Shown here in pieces: positions 8,188 to 16,702 of a stretch of 35,916 bases of DNA. This DNA comes from CAZULF01 sp964621215 (GTDB lineage: Bacteria > Pseudomonadota > Gammaproteobacteria > UBA1113): contig CAZULF010000006.1 in assembly GCA_964621215.1 (NCBI GenBank), positions 1 through 35,916 of the forward strand, written 5' to 3'. Position 1 is the first letter of the stretch. Every line of letters begins with the position of its first letter. Under the pieces are notes generated by a model, which worked only from the letters and a program-made list of their open reading frames with translations, did not search any database and was not told where the DNA came from. Both the position numbers and the translations under genes were made by a program.

Positions 8188-9864
8188 TTAATTACCGTCG
8201 CGATTGATTTGTTCTTTTAACAAATCACCCAAGGTTGGGCTGGCAGTGGTATCTTGGTTATTAAAGTTACGCACAGCTTCCGCTTCGTCTTGGCTATCTT
8301 TGGCTTTGATCGACAAGTTAATTGTGCGGTTTTTACGGTCAACGCTAGTAATCTTAGCTTCGACTTCTTCACCTTCTTTCACAACTTCTGTCGCTTCTTT
8401 GACTTTTTCGCGGCTAAGTTCAGCAAGTTTAATATGACCTTGCACGCCTTCAGCTAGCTCAACGGTAACGCCTTTAGCATCGATTTCAACGACTTTACCT
8501 TTAACGATAGCATTCTTGCCATGAGTATCGGTATACGCTGAAAATGCATCTTGTTCTAGCTGTTTAATTCCAAGCGAAATGCGTTCACGCTCCGGATCGA
8601 CCGCTAAAACTAAGGCAGTAACTTCATCACCCTTCTTATAACGACGAATCGCTTCTTCGCCAGTTTCAGTCCAGGAAATATCATTTAAATGTACTAATCC
8701 ATCGATGCCGCCATCTAAACCAATAAAGATACCGAAGTCAGTAATCGACTTGATTTTGCCGGTGACTGTATCGTTCTTATTATTATGTTTAGCAAAGTTT
8801 TCCCATGGATTGTCAACACATTGTTTAATACCCAAGGAAATACGACGACGTTCCTCATCGATTTCTAATACGATAACTTCCACTTCATCGCCTAATTGCA
8901 CGACTTTGCTTGGGTGAATATTTTTGTTGGTCCAGGACATTTCTGACACGTGGACTAAACCTTCAACACCATCTTCTAATTCAACAAAGCAACCATAATC
9001 AGCGATATTGGTTACTTTACCAAACAAGCGGGTGCTCACTGGATAACGACGCTTAATGTTAGACCAAGGATCATCGCCCAATTGTTTCATACCTAAAGAA
9101 ACGCGTGAACGCTCACGGTCAAACTTCAACACAACCACGTTAATTTCATCACCCACAGCAATCAATTCGCTTGGATGCTTAATACGTTTCCATGACATAT
9201 CGGTGATATGTAACAGACCGTCAATGCCGCCAAGGTCAATGAACGCACCATAATCGGTAAGATTTTTAACAATACCTTTTAATTCTTTGCTTTCTTCGAT
9301 GCTGCCTAATAATGCTTCACGTTCAGTGCTGCTTTCTGATTCAACCACAGCACGGCGTGATACCACTACGTTATTACGTTTGGCATCCATTTTAATAATT
9401 TTGAATTCTAATTCTTTGCCTTCGAGGTATGCGGTGTCACGCACAGGACGCACATCCACTAAAGAACCCGGTAAGAAAGCACGGATATTTTCCATTTCAA
9501 CCGTGAAGCCACCTTTGACTTTACCGCTAATGATACCAACAACAGTTTGTCCACCTTCGTAGGCTTTTAATAATTTGGTCCATGCTTCAGCGCGTTTGGC
9601 TTTTTCACGGGATAAGCGGGTTTCACCAAAACCGTCTTCCAACATTTCTAATGCTACGTCAACGGTATCACCGACATTAACTTCAACTTCACCTTTTTCA
9701 TTACGGAATTGCTCAATAGCAATTACACCTTCGGATTTATATCCGGCATCAACAGTTACAAAATCTTTACCAATAAAAACAACCACACCTGGCAAAATAG
9801 CGCCTGGGGCCATATGCTTTTTGGATAAACTTTCTTTAAACAATTTTTCAAAATTTTCGGTCAT
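8188..9864 (-). CDS. rpsA: 30S ribosomal protein S1
   Basis: About 558 residues with six S1/OB-fold RNA-binding domains at roughly 20-87, 105-172, 190-260, 277-347, 363-434 and 450-520, the standard six-domain gammaproteobacterial form. S1 binds mRNA leaders and helps unfold them on the 30S subunit. I choose ATG 9864 (MTENFEKLFKESL) because it aligns with the E. coli N-terminus (MTESFAQLFEESL); an ATG four codons upstream at 9876 is also possible. It follows cmk on the same strand, the widely conserved cmk-rpsA arrangement, after a 133-base gap large enough for its own promoter. Confidence 0.97.
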   Translation of the reverse strand: MTENFEKLFKESLSKKHMAPGAILPGVVVFIGKDFVTVDAGYKSEGVIAIEQFRNEKGEVEVNVGDTVDVALEMLEDGFGETRLSREKAKRAEAWTKLLKAYEGGQTVVGIISGKVKGGFTVEMENIRAFLPGSLVDVRPVRDTAYLEGKELEFKIIKMDAKRNNVVVSRRAVVESESSTEREALLGSIEESKELKGIVKNLTDYGAFIDLGGIDGLLHITDMSWKRIKHPSELIAVGDEINVVVLKFDRERSRVSLGMKQLGDDPWSNIKRRYPVSTRLFGKVTNIADYGCFVELEDGVEGLVHVSEMSWTNKNIHPSKVVQLGDEVEVIVLEIDEERRRISLGIKQCVDNPWENFAKHNNKNDTVTGKIKSITDFGIFIGLDGGIDGLVHLNDISWTETGEEAIRRYKKGDEVTALVLAVDPERERISLGIKQLEQDAFSAYTDTHGKNAIVKGKVVEIDAKGVTVELAEGVQGHIKLAELSREKVKEATEVVKEGEEVEAKITSVDRKNRTINLSIKAKDSQDEAEAVRNFNNQDTTASPTLGDLLKEQINRDGN

Positions 9865-9997
9865 GACATTTTCCATTATTCATCGTAACGAAGTACGATG
9901 ACATTTGTTAAGTTTTACTCATTTGATATGAATAAAACGCGTTTTACATTCAGTTTCATCTTGATGATAAAACCACCCATGCGCTAAATAGCGCAAA

Positions 9998-10696
9998 CTA
10001 TATTGAGATAGCTAATCGCTCTCTCACTAATTCTAAAATTCGGTGCACCACTTGCTCGATATTCAAGTCGGTGCTATCCAATAAAACCGCATCAGCTGCT
10101 GGTTTTAGCGGCGCAACGGTACGCGATTGATCACGGTGATCGCGTTCCTGCAGTTCAGCCAAGATCGTATCTAAATCTGCATCTACTCCTTTGGAGTGCA
10201 ACTGCATAAATCGCCGTTTTGCTCGCTCTTCTGCTGAAGCAGATAAAAAAATCTTAATCTCTGCATCGGAGAAAACTACGGTTCCCATGTCTCGTCCATC
10301 CGCTACCAAACCAGGAAAACGCCGAAAAGAGCGTTGGCATTCCATCAGTGCCTCACGTACTTCTGGATATAACGAAGTCCGTGATGCTTGATTTCCTACG
10401 GCTTCTTGCCGAATTTTTTCTGTCACATCGCGCTCATCAAGCCGAGTATGGTAACGGCCATGTTCATCCGAAATAAACTCAATTTTTAAATGCCGGGCTA
10501 GTTTGGCCAGTGCCGCCACGTTATTCACCGGGATATGCTCCTCCAGTGAAGCCAAGGCAAATACACGGTAAATAGCGCCTGAATCGAGTAAATGCCATCC
10601 TAAACGCTCAGACAGCAAGCGAGACACAGTCCCCTTGCCCGATCCAGTAGGTCCATCGATGGTGATAACAGGTGTTAAATGATGCGTATTTGGCAT
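9998..10696 (-). CDS. cmk: Cytidylate kinase
   Basis: A 232-residue NMP kinase that phosphorylates CMP and dCMP with ATP. The P-loop is G15-PTGSGK-G22 and the conserved DGRDMGTVVF segment and LDS near the C-terminus are present. Length and sequence match E. coli Cmk closely, and the start at MPNTHHLTPVITIDGP is only two residues longer than the E. coli protein. There is no Shine-Dalgarno: the ATG follows an extended -10 box by eight bases, so the transcript from that promoter would be leaderless or nearly so. rpsA lies downstream. Confidence 0.97.
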   Translation of the reverse strand: MPNTHHLTPVITIDGPTGSGKGTVSRLLSERLGWHLLDSGAIYRVFALASLEEHIPVNNVAALAKLARHLKIEFISDEHGRYHTRLDERDVTEKIRQEAVGNQASRTSLYPEVREALMECQRSFRRFPGLVADGRDMGTVVFSDAEIKIFLSASAEERAKRRFMQLHSKGVDADLDTILAELQERDHRDQSRTVAPLKPAADAVLLDSTDLNIEQVVHRILELVRERLAISI

Positions 10697-10704
10697 AGTG
10701 CGCG

Positions 10705-10732
10705 ATTATAGCACGCATGGAGGTAAGATCAA
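10705..10732 (-). promoter_or_regulatory. Consensus extended -10 promoter directly at the cmk start codon
   Basis: On the minus strand TTGATC (10732-10727), a 16-base spacer ending TGC, and a perfect TATAAT (10710-10705) form an extended -10 promoter. Eight bases (CGCGCACT) separate TATAAT from the cmk ATG. With normal spacing the first transcribed base would be one to three bases before the ATG. Confidence 0.6.
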
Positions 10733-10753
10733 TGGGGATCCTTGATTTTAAAA

Positions 10754-10773
10754 CTTCGCTCCATCCAGGCTAC
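10754..10773. repeat. Half 'gtagcctggatggagcg' repeat abutting the cvpA stop codon
   Basis: The sequence cttcgctccatccaggctac ends one base before the cvpA stop codon (10775-10777). On the minus strand the gene stop is followed at once by gtagcctggatggagcg. Confidence 0.7.
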
Positions 10774-10774
10774 G

Positions 10775-11296
10775 CTACTCACCTTTCAGAAAATCAAAGG
10801 CTTCAGGCACCATTCCTTGCAACCAGTTAACGCAGATGGAAAAGTGAGGTAGTAATAACGAGGAAGTCCAGGCTGATTGCTTAGAAATCGAGGTATAACT
10901 CACCAAAAGTACCAAGACCGCGACGACCAAGACGCCACGAGCACCACCTAAGACCAGGCCCAATACACGATCGGTGCCGGATAAGCCGGTTTTTTCCACT
11001 AACGTAGAAATCAAGTAATTCACTACGGCGCCCACGATCAGGGTCAATAAAAACAGAATACCACTCCCTAAAATAAGGCGAACACTTTGGGAGGCAATAT
11101 GATTTTCAAAGAGATTTCCGCAGGCAGGCCCAAAATTCAAGGCCACAATGAAGGCCGCAACCCACGTTACCAACGATAAAACTTCTCGGACAAACCCTCT
11201 AATCAAGCTAATAAAAACCGAAAAGGCTATCACTGTGATGATGGTATAATCCACCCAGGTAAATGATGCCATATTCAATGCCGTCGCTTGGTCCAT
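10775..11296 (-). CDS. cvpA: CvpA family membrane protein
   Basis: A 173-residue protein with four or five hydrophobic segments; the segment WVDYTIITVIAFSVFISLIRGFVREVLSL and the glycine-rich stretch LGLVLGGARGVL are typical of CvpA (colicin V production protein family). The role is unsettled: it is linked to colicin V export and envelope homeostasis in E. coli. GGAGATAAGC provides a ribosome-binding site overlapping the end of folC, whose stop lies three bases upstream. In many gammaproteobacteria cvpA is followed by purF; here it is followed by a repeat and then cmk, and no purF occurs in the window. Confidence 0.93.
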   Translation of the reverse strand: MDQATALNMASFTWVDYTIITVIAFSVFISLIRGFVREVLSLVTWVAAFIVALNFGPACGNLFENHIASQSVRLILGSGILFLLTLIVGAVVNYLISTLVEKTGLSGTDRVLGLVLGGARGVLVVAVLVLLVSYTSISKQSAWTSSLLLPHFSICVNWLQGMVPEAFDFLKGE

Positions 11297-11299
11297 TGC

Positions 11300-12586
11300 T
11301 TATCTCCGTGAAGTCTCATGCTGACCGGCCAAATTAAGCACAGCAGCTACCGTAAAAAAAGAGCCAAATACAATAATCCTATCATTTGGGCTACATTGCA
11401 AGATGGCTTGCCGATAAGCGGCTAAAATACTTGCTTGCGGTGAGATATATGGCGCCTCCAGGATCCCGCGGACAAGCCTCGGGACGTCGTGTTCGAGGGC
11501 GTCATTTAGCTGCTGCAATGTAGCACCGCGCGGTGTATCTAAGGGAGCAACATACCAACCTGCCACTATTTCTTTAAAATGAGCAACAATCCCCGCACTA
11601 TCTTTATCCTGTAAGGCACTAAAAACGGCATAGGTTTTACCTGAAATGGGCTGCGATTGCAACCGCCGAGCCAATAAGTTAGCTGCGGCGGGATTATGTG
11701 CTACATCGAGGATGACTTCAGGTTGTGCCTGTATGCATTGAAAACGTCCGAGAACTCTTGCCTCAGCAATGCCATCCTTGATCGATTGAATATTAACGGG
11801 CAACTGCGATTGCAAACAAGTTACCGCCATTAAAGCTGTTGAGGCGTTTTGTATAGCGAGAAATGGTAATGGTAGGCCCTCTCCCCTAAATGACTGAGAT
11901 TCCCATGACCAGGAGTCTGAACCTTGATGAAAAGTAAAATTTTTGCCTTGGCAATAAAGTGGCGCGCCTAATTTGGCTGCATGATCAAAAATCGTTTCCG
12001 GGGTATTAAAATCGCCACAGATAGCAGGCACATTAGCACGAAAAATTCCGGCTTTTTCAAAACCAATGGCTTCACGCGTATTCCCGAGCCAATCGGTATG
12101 ATCCAAATCGATGCTTGTGATAATAGCAATATCTGGATTAATAATATTGACAGCATCTAAACGCCCGCCTAATCCCACTTCTAACAAAATGAGATCTAAC
12201 TGTGCTTGCTTTAATAAATACAGTGCCGCTAAGGTGCCATATTCAAAATAAGTTAAGCTGATGTCACCACGTGCAATTTCTATTTGTTCAAATGCTTGTA
12301 TGATGGCTTCATCCGTGCAATCAACACCAACAATTCGAATTCGTTCATTATAACGAAGTAAATGTGGAGAAGTGTAGGTGCCAACTCGATATCCGGCATG
12401 ACGATAAATACTTTCTAAGAAAGCAATTGTCGAACCTTTGCCATTGGTGCCGCCAACAGTAATAACCGGGCAATCTAGTTGCAATAAGCCCATCAGTTCT
12501 GCCACACGTTGCACGCGAGTTAAACCTAAATCGATAGTAACCGGGTGCAAGGTCTCCAGTCGATTTAGCCAATCTGATAATGACAT
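11300..12586 (-). CDS. folC: Bifunctional folylpolyglutamate synthase/dihydrofolate synthase
   Basis: A 428-residue Mur-ligase-family enzyme that adds glutamate to dihydropteroate and to folates. The ATP-binding P-loop GGTNGKGST is near residue 45, and LLEVGLGGRLDAVN and ILDVAHNPAA follow as in characterised FolC proteins. It overlaps the end of accD by 22 bases and reads in the order accD-folC-cvpA. Odd feature: residues ~366-376 (DVPRLVRGI) are encoded by a half copy of the 78-bp palindromic element. This lies in a C-terminal loop and the frame stays open, so the enzyme is probably still functional. Confidence 0.95.
   Translation of the reverse strand: MSLSDWLNRLETLHPVTIDLGLTRVQRVAELMGLLQLDCPVITVGGTNGKGSTIAFLESIYRHAGYRVGTYTSPHLLRYNERIRIVGVDCTDEAIIQAFEQIEIARGDISLTYFEYGTLAALYLLKQAQLDLILLEVGLGGRLDAVNIINPDIAIITSIDLDHTDWLGNTREAIGFEKAGIFRANVPAICGDFNTPETIFDHAAKLGAPLYCQGKNFTFHQGSDSWSWESQSFRGEGLPLPFLAIQNASTALMAVTCLQSQLPVNIQSIKDGIAEARVLGRFQCIQAQPEVILDVAHNPAAANLLARRLQSQPISGKTYAVFSALQDKDSAGIVAHFKEIVAGWYVAPLDTPRGATLQQLNDALEHDVPRLVRGILEAPYISPQASILAAYRQAILQCSPNDRIIVFGSFFTVAAVLNLAGQHETSRR
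11459..11490. repeat. Half copy of the 78-bp palindromic element inside folC
   Basis: The sequence ggatcccgcggacaagcc, followed by tcgggacgtcgt, matches one arm of the element (ggatcccgcggacaagccgc...gggacgac) with a few differences. It lies inside the folC coding region and keeps the frame. Confidence 0.8.
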
Positions 12587-13425
12587 AATTGGCTCAGCAA
12601 ACGGGTAACTGTTTCTTTCATTTGGCGTCGATCAACAATCATGTCAATCGCACCGTGCTCCAACAAAAATTCACTGCTTTGAAAGCCTTCAGGTAACACT
12701 TGGCGTACGGTTTGTTCGATCACGCGCGGTCCGGCAAACCCAATTAGCGCTTTAGGTTCAGCAATATTAATATCACCAAGCATCGCCAAACTCGCAGATA
12801 CACCACCCATCGTAGGATCAGTAATAATAGAGATAAAAGGCAAGCGTTGCTCTGATAATTTCCGCAAGGCCGCGCTGGTTTTTGCCATCTGCATTAGTGA
12901 AATCAACGCCTCTTGCATACGCGCTCCACCACTAGCAGAAAAACAGATGAATGGCGTTTTATTTTCTATCGCTGTTTCAACCCCGCGAATAAATTTTTCA
13001 CCGACGACCGCACCCATAGAACCACCTATAAAATTATATTCAAAGGCAGCAACGACGATCGGTTTCCCTGATAATTTTCCTTGGACAACAACCAAGGCAT
13101 CCTTTTCACCGGAAGCTTTTTGTGCTTGTAATATCCGATCTTTATATTTCTTTGTATCTTTAAATCTGAGTTTATCTACAGGCTCTAAATCAGGTGCAAT
13201 TTCATATTGCTCACCTTCATCAAGAAATCCCTCAATGCGTTCACGTGCATTAATGCGAAAATGATAATCGCATTTAGGACATACTTTTTGATTTCTCACC
13301 ACTTCAGGCGCATAAAGCGTTGCACTGCATCCTGGGCATTGCGACCAAACACCTTCAGGAATACCTTTTTTTGATGTTGCCGAAGTTCGAATCTTTGCCG
13401 GCAATAGTTTTGCAAACCAACTCAT
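12565..13425 (-). CDS. accD: Acetyl-CoA carboxylase carboxyltransferase subunit beta
   Basis: A 286-residue subunit that, with AccA, transfers carboxyl from carboxybiotin-BCCP to acetyl-CoA, giving malonyl-CoA for fatty acid synthesis. The N-terminal zinc ribbon is complete (C30, C33, C49, C52), followed by the crotonase-fold carboxyltransferase core with FSASGGARMQEA and TDPTMGGVSAS. Length is normal. It begins 11 bases after nhaA stops and overlaps folC by 22 bases, so all three are probably co-transcribed. Confidence 0.97.
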   Translation of the reverse strand: MSWFAKLLPAKIRTSATSKKGIPEGVWSQCPGCSATLYAPEVVRNQKVCPKCDYHFRINARERIEGFLDEGEQYEIAPDLEPVDKLRFKDTKKYKDRILQAQKASGEKDALVVVQGKLSGKPIVVAAFEYNFIGGSMGAVVGEKFIRGVETAIENKTPFICFSASGGARMQEALISLMQMAKTSAALRKLSEQRLPFISIITDPTMGGVSASLAMLGDINIAEPKALIGFAGPRVIEQTVRQVLPEGFQSSEFLLEHGAIDMIVDRRQMKETVTRLLSQLCHYQIG

Positions 13426-13436
13426 ACTATGTTTCC

Positions 13437-14627
13437 TTATTTTTTAACTTTGTCACAACACGTTAATATCACTATACTTCCCCAAATCACAGACAAGAGT
13501 GAACCAAATAATACACCCAGCCTGACAACTTCAGCATAATGTAAGCCCAGTTGTTCATAGGCTAAAGTACCAATAAATAAACTCATGGTAAAACCAATGC
13601 CGCATAATACAGCAACCGCATAAATCTGACACCAGGTCGCTCCCTTAGGTAATGACGCTATTTTAAAACGGATAGCGAGCCAGCAAGCGCCAAAGACACC
13701 CACTTGTTTACCTAAAAATAAACCGGCAATAATTCCCAACGGGATCATACCTAATATTGTAGTTAACTGCATATTATGCAATGGAACCCCGGCATTAGCA
13801 AAAGCAAATAAGGGTAATATACCAAATGTTACCCAAGGCATAAGGTTGGATTCCACCTCATGCGATAAGGCTTTTTTAGGATTCTTAGTGTCTCTTAATG
13901 GATAGGTCAATGCCAAAATTACACCGGCTAAAGTGGCATGAACACCTGACTCAAGCACGCAAATCCACAAAAGAAAGCCAATAAATGCATAAGGTACGAA
14001 ATTAGTAATATTTTTTCGATTCAATCCAATTAAGCCGAGCACACATAAACCCGCCAAAGCTAAAGAAATCCAAGATAAATCGCTCGTATAAAATATAGCG
14101 ATAATAATAATGGCCCCAAGATCATCTAAAATAGCTAAAGCCGCTAGAAAAACTTTAAGTGAAAAAGGAATACGTGAGGAAAAAATAGCTAATACTCCTA
14201 ATGCAAAAGCAATATCAGTGGCGCTTGGTATCGCCCAACCACGCAGTGCAATCGAATCATGCCAATTCAGTGCAACAAATATTAAACTGGGAACCAACAT
14301 GCCCCCCACTGCCGCGATGAATGGCAAAGCCGCTTTCTTTACGGTATTTAATTCTCCCTCAACTAGTTCACGTTTAATTTCAATCCCTACCAGCAGAAAA
14401 AAAATTGCCATCAATCCATCATTGATCCAGTGTAAAACTGATTTTTTAATACTTAATGTACCAAAACTAAACCCGAGTTGCGTATTTAAAAAATTGATAT
14501 ACAGCGAATCTAATGAAGAGTTTACCGCTATCATCGCTGCGATTGCAGCGAGAATTAAAACCAGTCCGCTGATATATTCTTGTTGAATAAAACGTCTAAT
14601 AAATCGAATCATTCGTTGCTTTCCCAT
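13437..14627 (-). CDS. nhaA: Na+/H+ antiporter NhaA
   Basis: A 396-residue inner-membrane antiporter with about 12 membrane segments. Ion-binding aspartates are visible: D138 in IPSATDIAFALG and the pair D168-D169 in LAILDDLGAI (equivalent to E. coli D133 and D163-D164). It exchanges Na+ or Li+ for H+ and supports alkaline and salt tolerance. It overlaps dnaQ by 19 bases upstream and is 11 bases from accD downstream. Its place between dnaQ and accD is not an arrangement I know as standard. Start alternatives within the first six codons (M1 or M6) cannot be separated. Confidence 0.95.
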   Translation of the reverse strand: MGKQRMIRFIRRFIQQEYISGLVLILAAIAAMIAVNSSLDSLYINFLNTQLGFSFGTLSIKKSVLHWINDGLMAIFFLLVGIEIKRELVEGELNTVKKAALPFIAAVGGMLVPSLIFVALNWHDSIALRGWAIPSATDIAFALGVLAIFSSRIPFSLKVFLAALAILDDLGAIIIIAIFYTSDLSWISLALAGLCVLGLIGLNRKNITNFVPYAFIGFLLWICVLESGVHATLAGVILALTYPLRDTKNPKKALSHEVESNLMPWVTFGILPLFAFANAGVPLHNMQLTTILGMIPLGIIAGLFLGKQVGVFGACWLAIRFKIASLPKGATWCQIYAVAVLCGIGFTMSLFIGTLAYEQLGLHYAEVVRLGVLFGSLLSVIWGSIVILTCCDKVKK

Positions 14628-15343
14628 AAATCAGCAGTACTACGACTCTTCTTAGCAATTTGTGTTATACGCTGTTGGTGTTGTTCTAATTCTTCTGACG
14701 AGGCATAAATTACGCGAAAGGTTTTATCATTTTCTAATAATTGATTAATGATATTGTCTTGTATTTGGTTTTCAGCATGACGGCTGGAACCGCTTACTTG
14801 GCTGCCAAAGAGCGAGGTTTGTCCTCCTGTCATACTTAAATACACACGTGCCAATAATTGCGCGTCGAGTAAGGCTCCATGCAGTTGACGATGTGTATTA
14901 TCGACATTATAACGCTTGCATAAAGCATCTAATGAATTTTTTTGCCCAGGATGCATTTTGCGGGCCAACATTAATGTATCAACTACGCTGCAAAATCGCT
15001 CCACTTGCTGTATTTTTTTATCTAATAATTTAAATTCAGCATTAATGAACCCTAGATCGAACGTCGCATTGTGAATAATCAGTTGTGCGCCATCGATATA
15101 TTTTTTGAAGTCAGCACATATATCCGCAAATTTAGGTTTATCTGCTAAAGAGGCTGCTGTAATACCGTGAACGGCAACAGCTCCTGCATCGATATCACGT
15201 TCTGGATTAATGTAAACATGAAAATTATTACCGGTAAAACGGCGATCAATCATTTCGATGCAACCAATCTCAATAATACGATGTCCCTTAGTGGGATCGA
15301 GTCCAGTTGTTTCTGTATCTAACGCAATTTGTCGCAATTTCAT
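14609..15343 (-). CDS. dnaQ: DNA polymerase III epsilon subunit (proofreading 3'-5' exonuclease)
   Basis: A 244-residue DEDDh exonuclease. All catalytic residues are visible: D9 and E11 (LDTETTG), D96 (HNATFDLGF), H155 and D160 (HRQLHGALLD). The C-terminal tail (~200-244) should carry the alpha-subunit binding region. ATGA overlap with the rnhA stop suggests translational coupling. The rnhA-dnaQ pair is typical of gammaproteobacteria, though often divergent in E. coli; here both are on the same strand. Confidence 0.96.
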   Translation of the reverse strand: MKLRQIALDTETTGLDPTKGHRIIEIGCIEMIDRRFTGNNFHVYINPERDIDAGAVAVHGITAASLADKPKFADICADFKKYIDGAQLIIHNATFDLGFINAEFKLLDKKIQQVERFCSVVDTLMLARKMHPGQKNSLDALCKRYNVDNTHRQLHGALLDAQLLARVYLSMTGGQTSLFGSQVSGSSRHAENQIQDNIINQLLENDKTFRVIYASSEELEQHQQRITQIAKKSRSTADLWESNE

Positions 15344-15795
15344 TTTTTTACACCCCGACTTAACAACTCATCGATAGCTTGATTAGCTAATTGATCTGCA
15401 ATTTCATTTTCAATATGACCGGTATGCCCTTTTACCCAAAACCATTGAACTTCGTGTTGCTGCACTAATTCATCGAGCAGTTGCCACAAATCTTGATTTT
15501 TAACCGGTTTCTTATCCGCTGTTTTCCAGCCACGTTGTTTCCATTTGGGCATCCATTCGGTAATTCCGTGTTTAACATATTCGGAGTCGGTGGTGATATG
15601 GACGAGAGAAACGCGTTTTAATTGGCGCAATGCCTCAATGGCTGCGGTAAGTTCCATGCGGTTATTGGTAGTATCAGCTTCTGCACCCTTCAGCTTTTTT
15701 TCGTGTTCTTGATAACGCAATAACGCACCCCAACCACCTGGGCCAGGATTACCGCGGCAAGCGCCATCAGTAAAAATTTCAATGATTTTGTTCAT
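15340..15795 (-). CDS. rnhA: Ribonuclease HI
   Basis: A 151-residue enzyme that degrades RNA in RNA-DNA hybrids. The full catalytic set matches E. coli numbering: D10 (IFTDGACRGNPGPGG), E48 (NRMELTAAIEAL), D70 (TTDSEYV), H124 (KGHTGH) and D134 (EIADQLAN). It overlaps the methyltransferase gene by 17 bases upstream and dnaQ by four bases downstream. Confidence 0.97.
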   Translation of the reverse strand: MNKIIEIFTDGACRGNPGPGGWGALLRYQEHEKKLKGAEADTTNNRMELTAAIEALRQLKRVSLVHITTDSEYVKHGITEWMPKWKQRGWKTADKKPVKNQDLWQLLDELVQQHEVQWFWVKGHTGHIENEIADQLANQAIDELLSRGVKK

Positions 15796-16546
15796 GAGAT
15801 GTTCTGCTTTGTGGTGCTAAACCCACTTTTACTGACTCAGTTACTAATCGATTTCGCTCAAGTGGCAAGAGAGTCATCGCTTCGATTTGTTTTCTGGCCA
15901 AGATAGTATAACTCGCTCCTAACGCTGGCCAGGTGAATGAGCCTAAAATATCTAACAACCGCCAAGAATGCAACCTTTCTTTAGTCTCACACATGGGTAA
16001 AAAATAGCCAATCTCCGAAGAGTCGATAGCGCAGTTCATGTGTATCAGTTGCATTTGCATCTGGCTTAACCGCTGAAATTGCCATAACCAAGGCAGGGTT
16101 GCCGGATGCTTCGCCCATTTCTGCCATTTATGGCGTGCTCCCCATAAACTGAAACGATTTAATCCCAAAATGACTAGATATCCCCCGGGAATTAAGGCTT
16201 CGTAGGCTTCGCGCAAAATCATTTCAGGGTGCTCAAAACATTCTAGCGTGTGAGGTAATAAAACAACATCAAAACTATTAGGTTGAAAAGGAAGGAAATC
16301 TGGCGCGGCTTTAAATGAGGAGGTATTTTTAGGCTTGATCGCATGTGGAGCTAACCATACTTTATGCTTAATAGGCGATGGATTAAGCCAGCTCAAATCA
16401 GCTGGGCCACCTATTTGCAAAAGTTGATACCCATAGCAAACCGGTAGTAAATTAGCTAATTGTGAGGATTCAAACTGATAGAGGCTATGTCCTATGTCTG
16501 TTTGATACCATTCAGTTAATTGTGCGAATCGCTCTTGATTAGTCAA
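15779..16546 (-). CDS. YafS-like class I SAM-dependent methyltransferase
   Basis: A 255-residue Rossmann-fold protein of the Methyltransf_11 kind. The acidic/SAM region is recognisable but weak (LLQIGGPADLSWL lacks the usual GxGxG), while PFQPNSFDVVLLPHTLECFEHP and LIPGGYLVILGLN fit motifs II to IV. The substrate is unknown. Its location directly upstream of rnhA-dnaQ and beside mltD matches E. coli yafS, where gloB lies between; gloB is absent here. It may start the nine-gene run that leads to rpsA. Confidence 0.85.
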   Translation of the reverse strand: MTNQERFAQLTEWYQTDIGHSLYQFESSQLANLLPVCYGYQLLQIGGPADLSWLNPSPIKHKVWLAPHAIKPKNTSSFKAAPDFLPFQPNSFDVVLLPHTLECFEHPEMILREAYEALIPGGYLVILGLNRFSLWGARHKWQKWAKHPATLPWLWQFQRLSQMQMQLIHMNCAIDSSEIGYFLPMCETKERLHSWRLLDILGSFTWPALGASYTILARKQIEAMTLLPLERNRLVTESVKVGLAPQSRTSHEQNH

Positions 16547-16564
16547 TTCCGTTCCTTTTAAATT

Positions 16565-16580
16565 GTAGCCTGGATGGAGA
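16565..16580. repeat. Partial 'gtagcctggatggag' repeat
   Basis: The sixteen bases gtagcctggatggaga match the left end of the dispersed repeat. It lies between the divergent methyltransferase and mltD genes; the rest of the unit is missing. Confidence 0.55.
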
Positions 16581-16702
16581 GATTAACTTAGTATAACCTG
16601 ATGCAGCCACTTATCTCAATTTCTGTGCTAACTTAATCAGTTATGATATGCTTGATTTTTTACTCTTACCGTCTGGACGAACAAATAAAGGACAAGAATT
16701 CA

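Noticed and set aside
8204..9901. Several stop-free frames opposite rpsA
   Set aside because: Antisense shadows in a codon-biased core gene; no ribosome-binding sites or recognisable protein features.
9980..9995. The hairpin tgcgct...agcgca between cmk and rpsA as a terminator or leader regulator
   Set aside because: Only six pairs, no T-run, and no known S1-operator layout that I can recognise.
16643..16702. A longer start for mltD
   Set aside because: It would place 20 polar residues before the signal peptide, and the ribosome-binding site belongs to ATG 16703.
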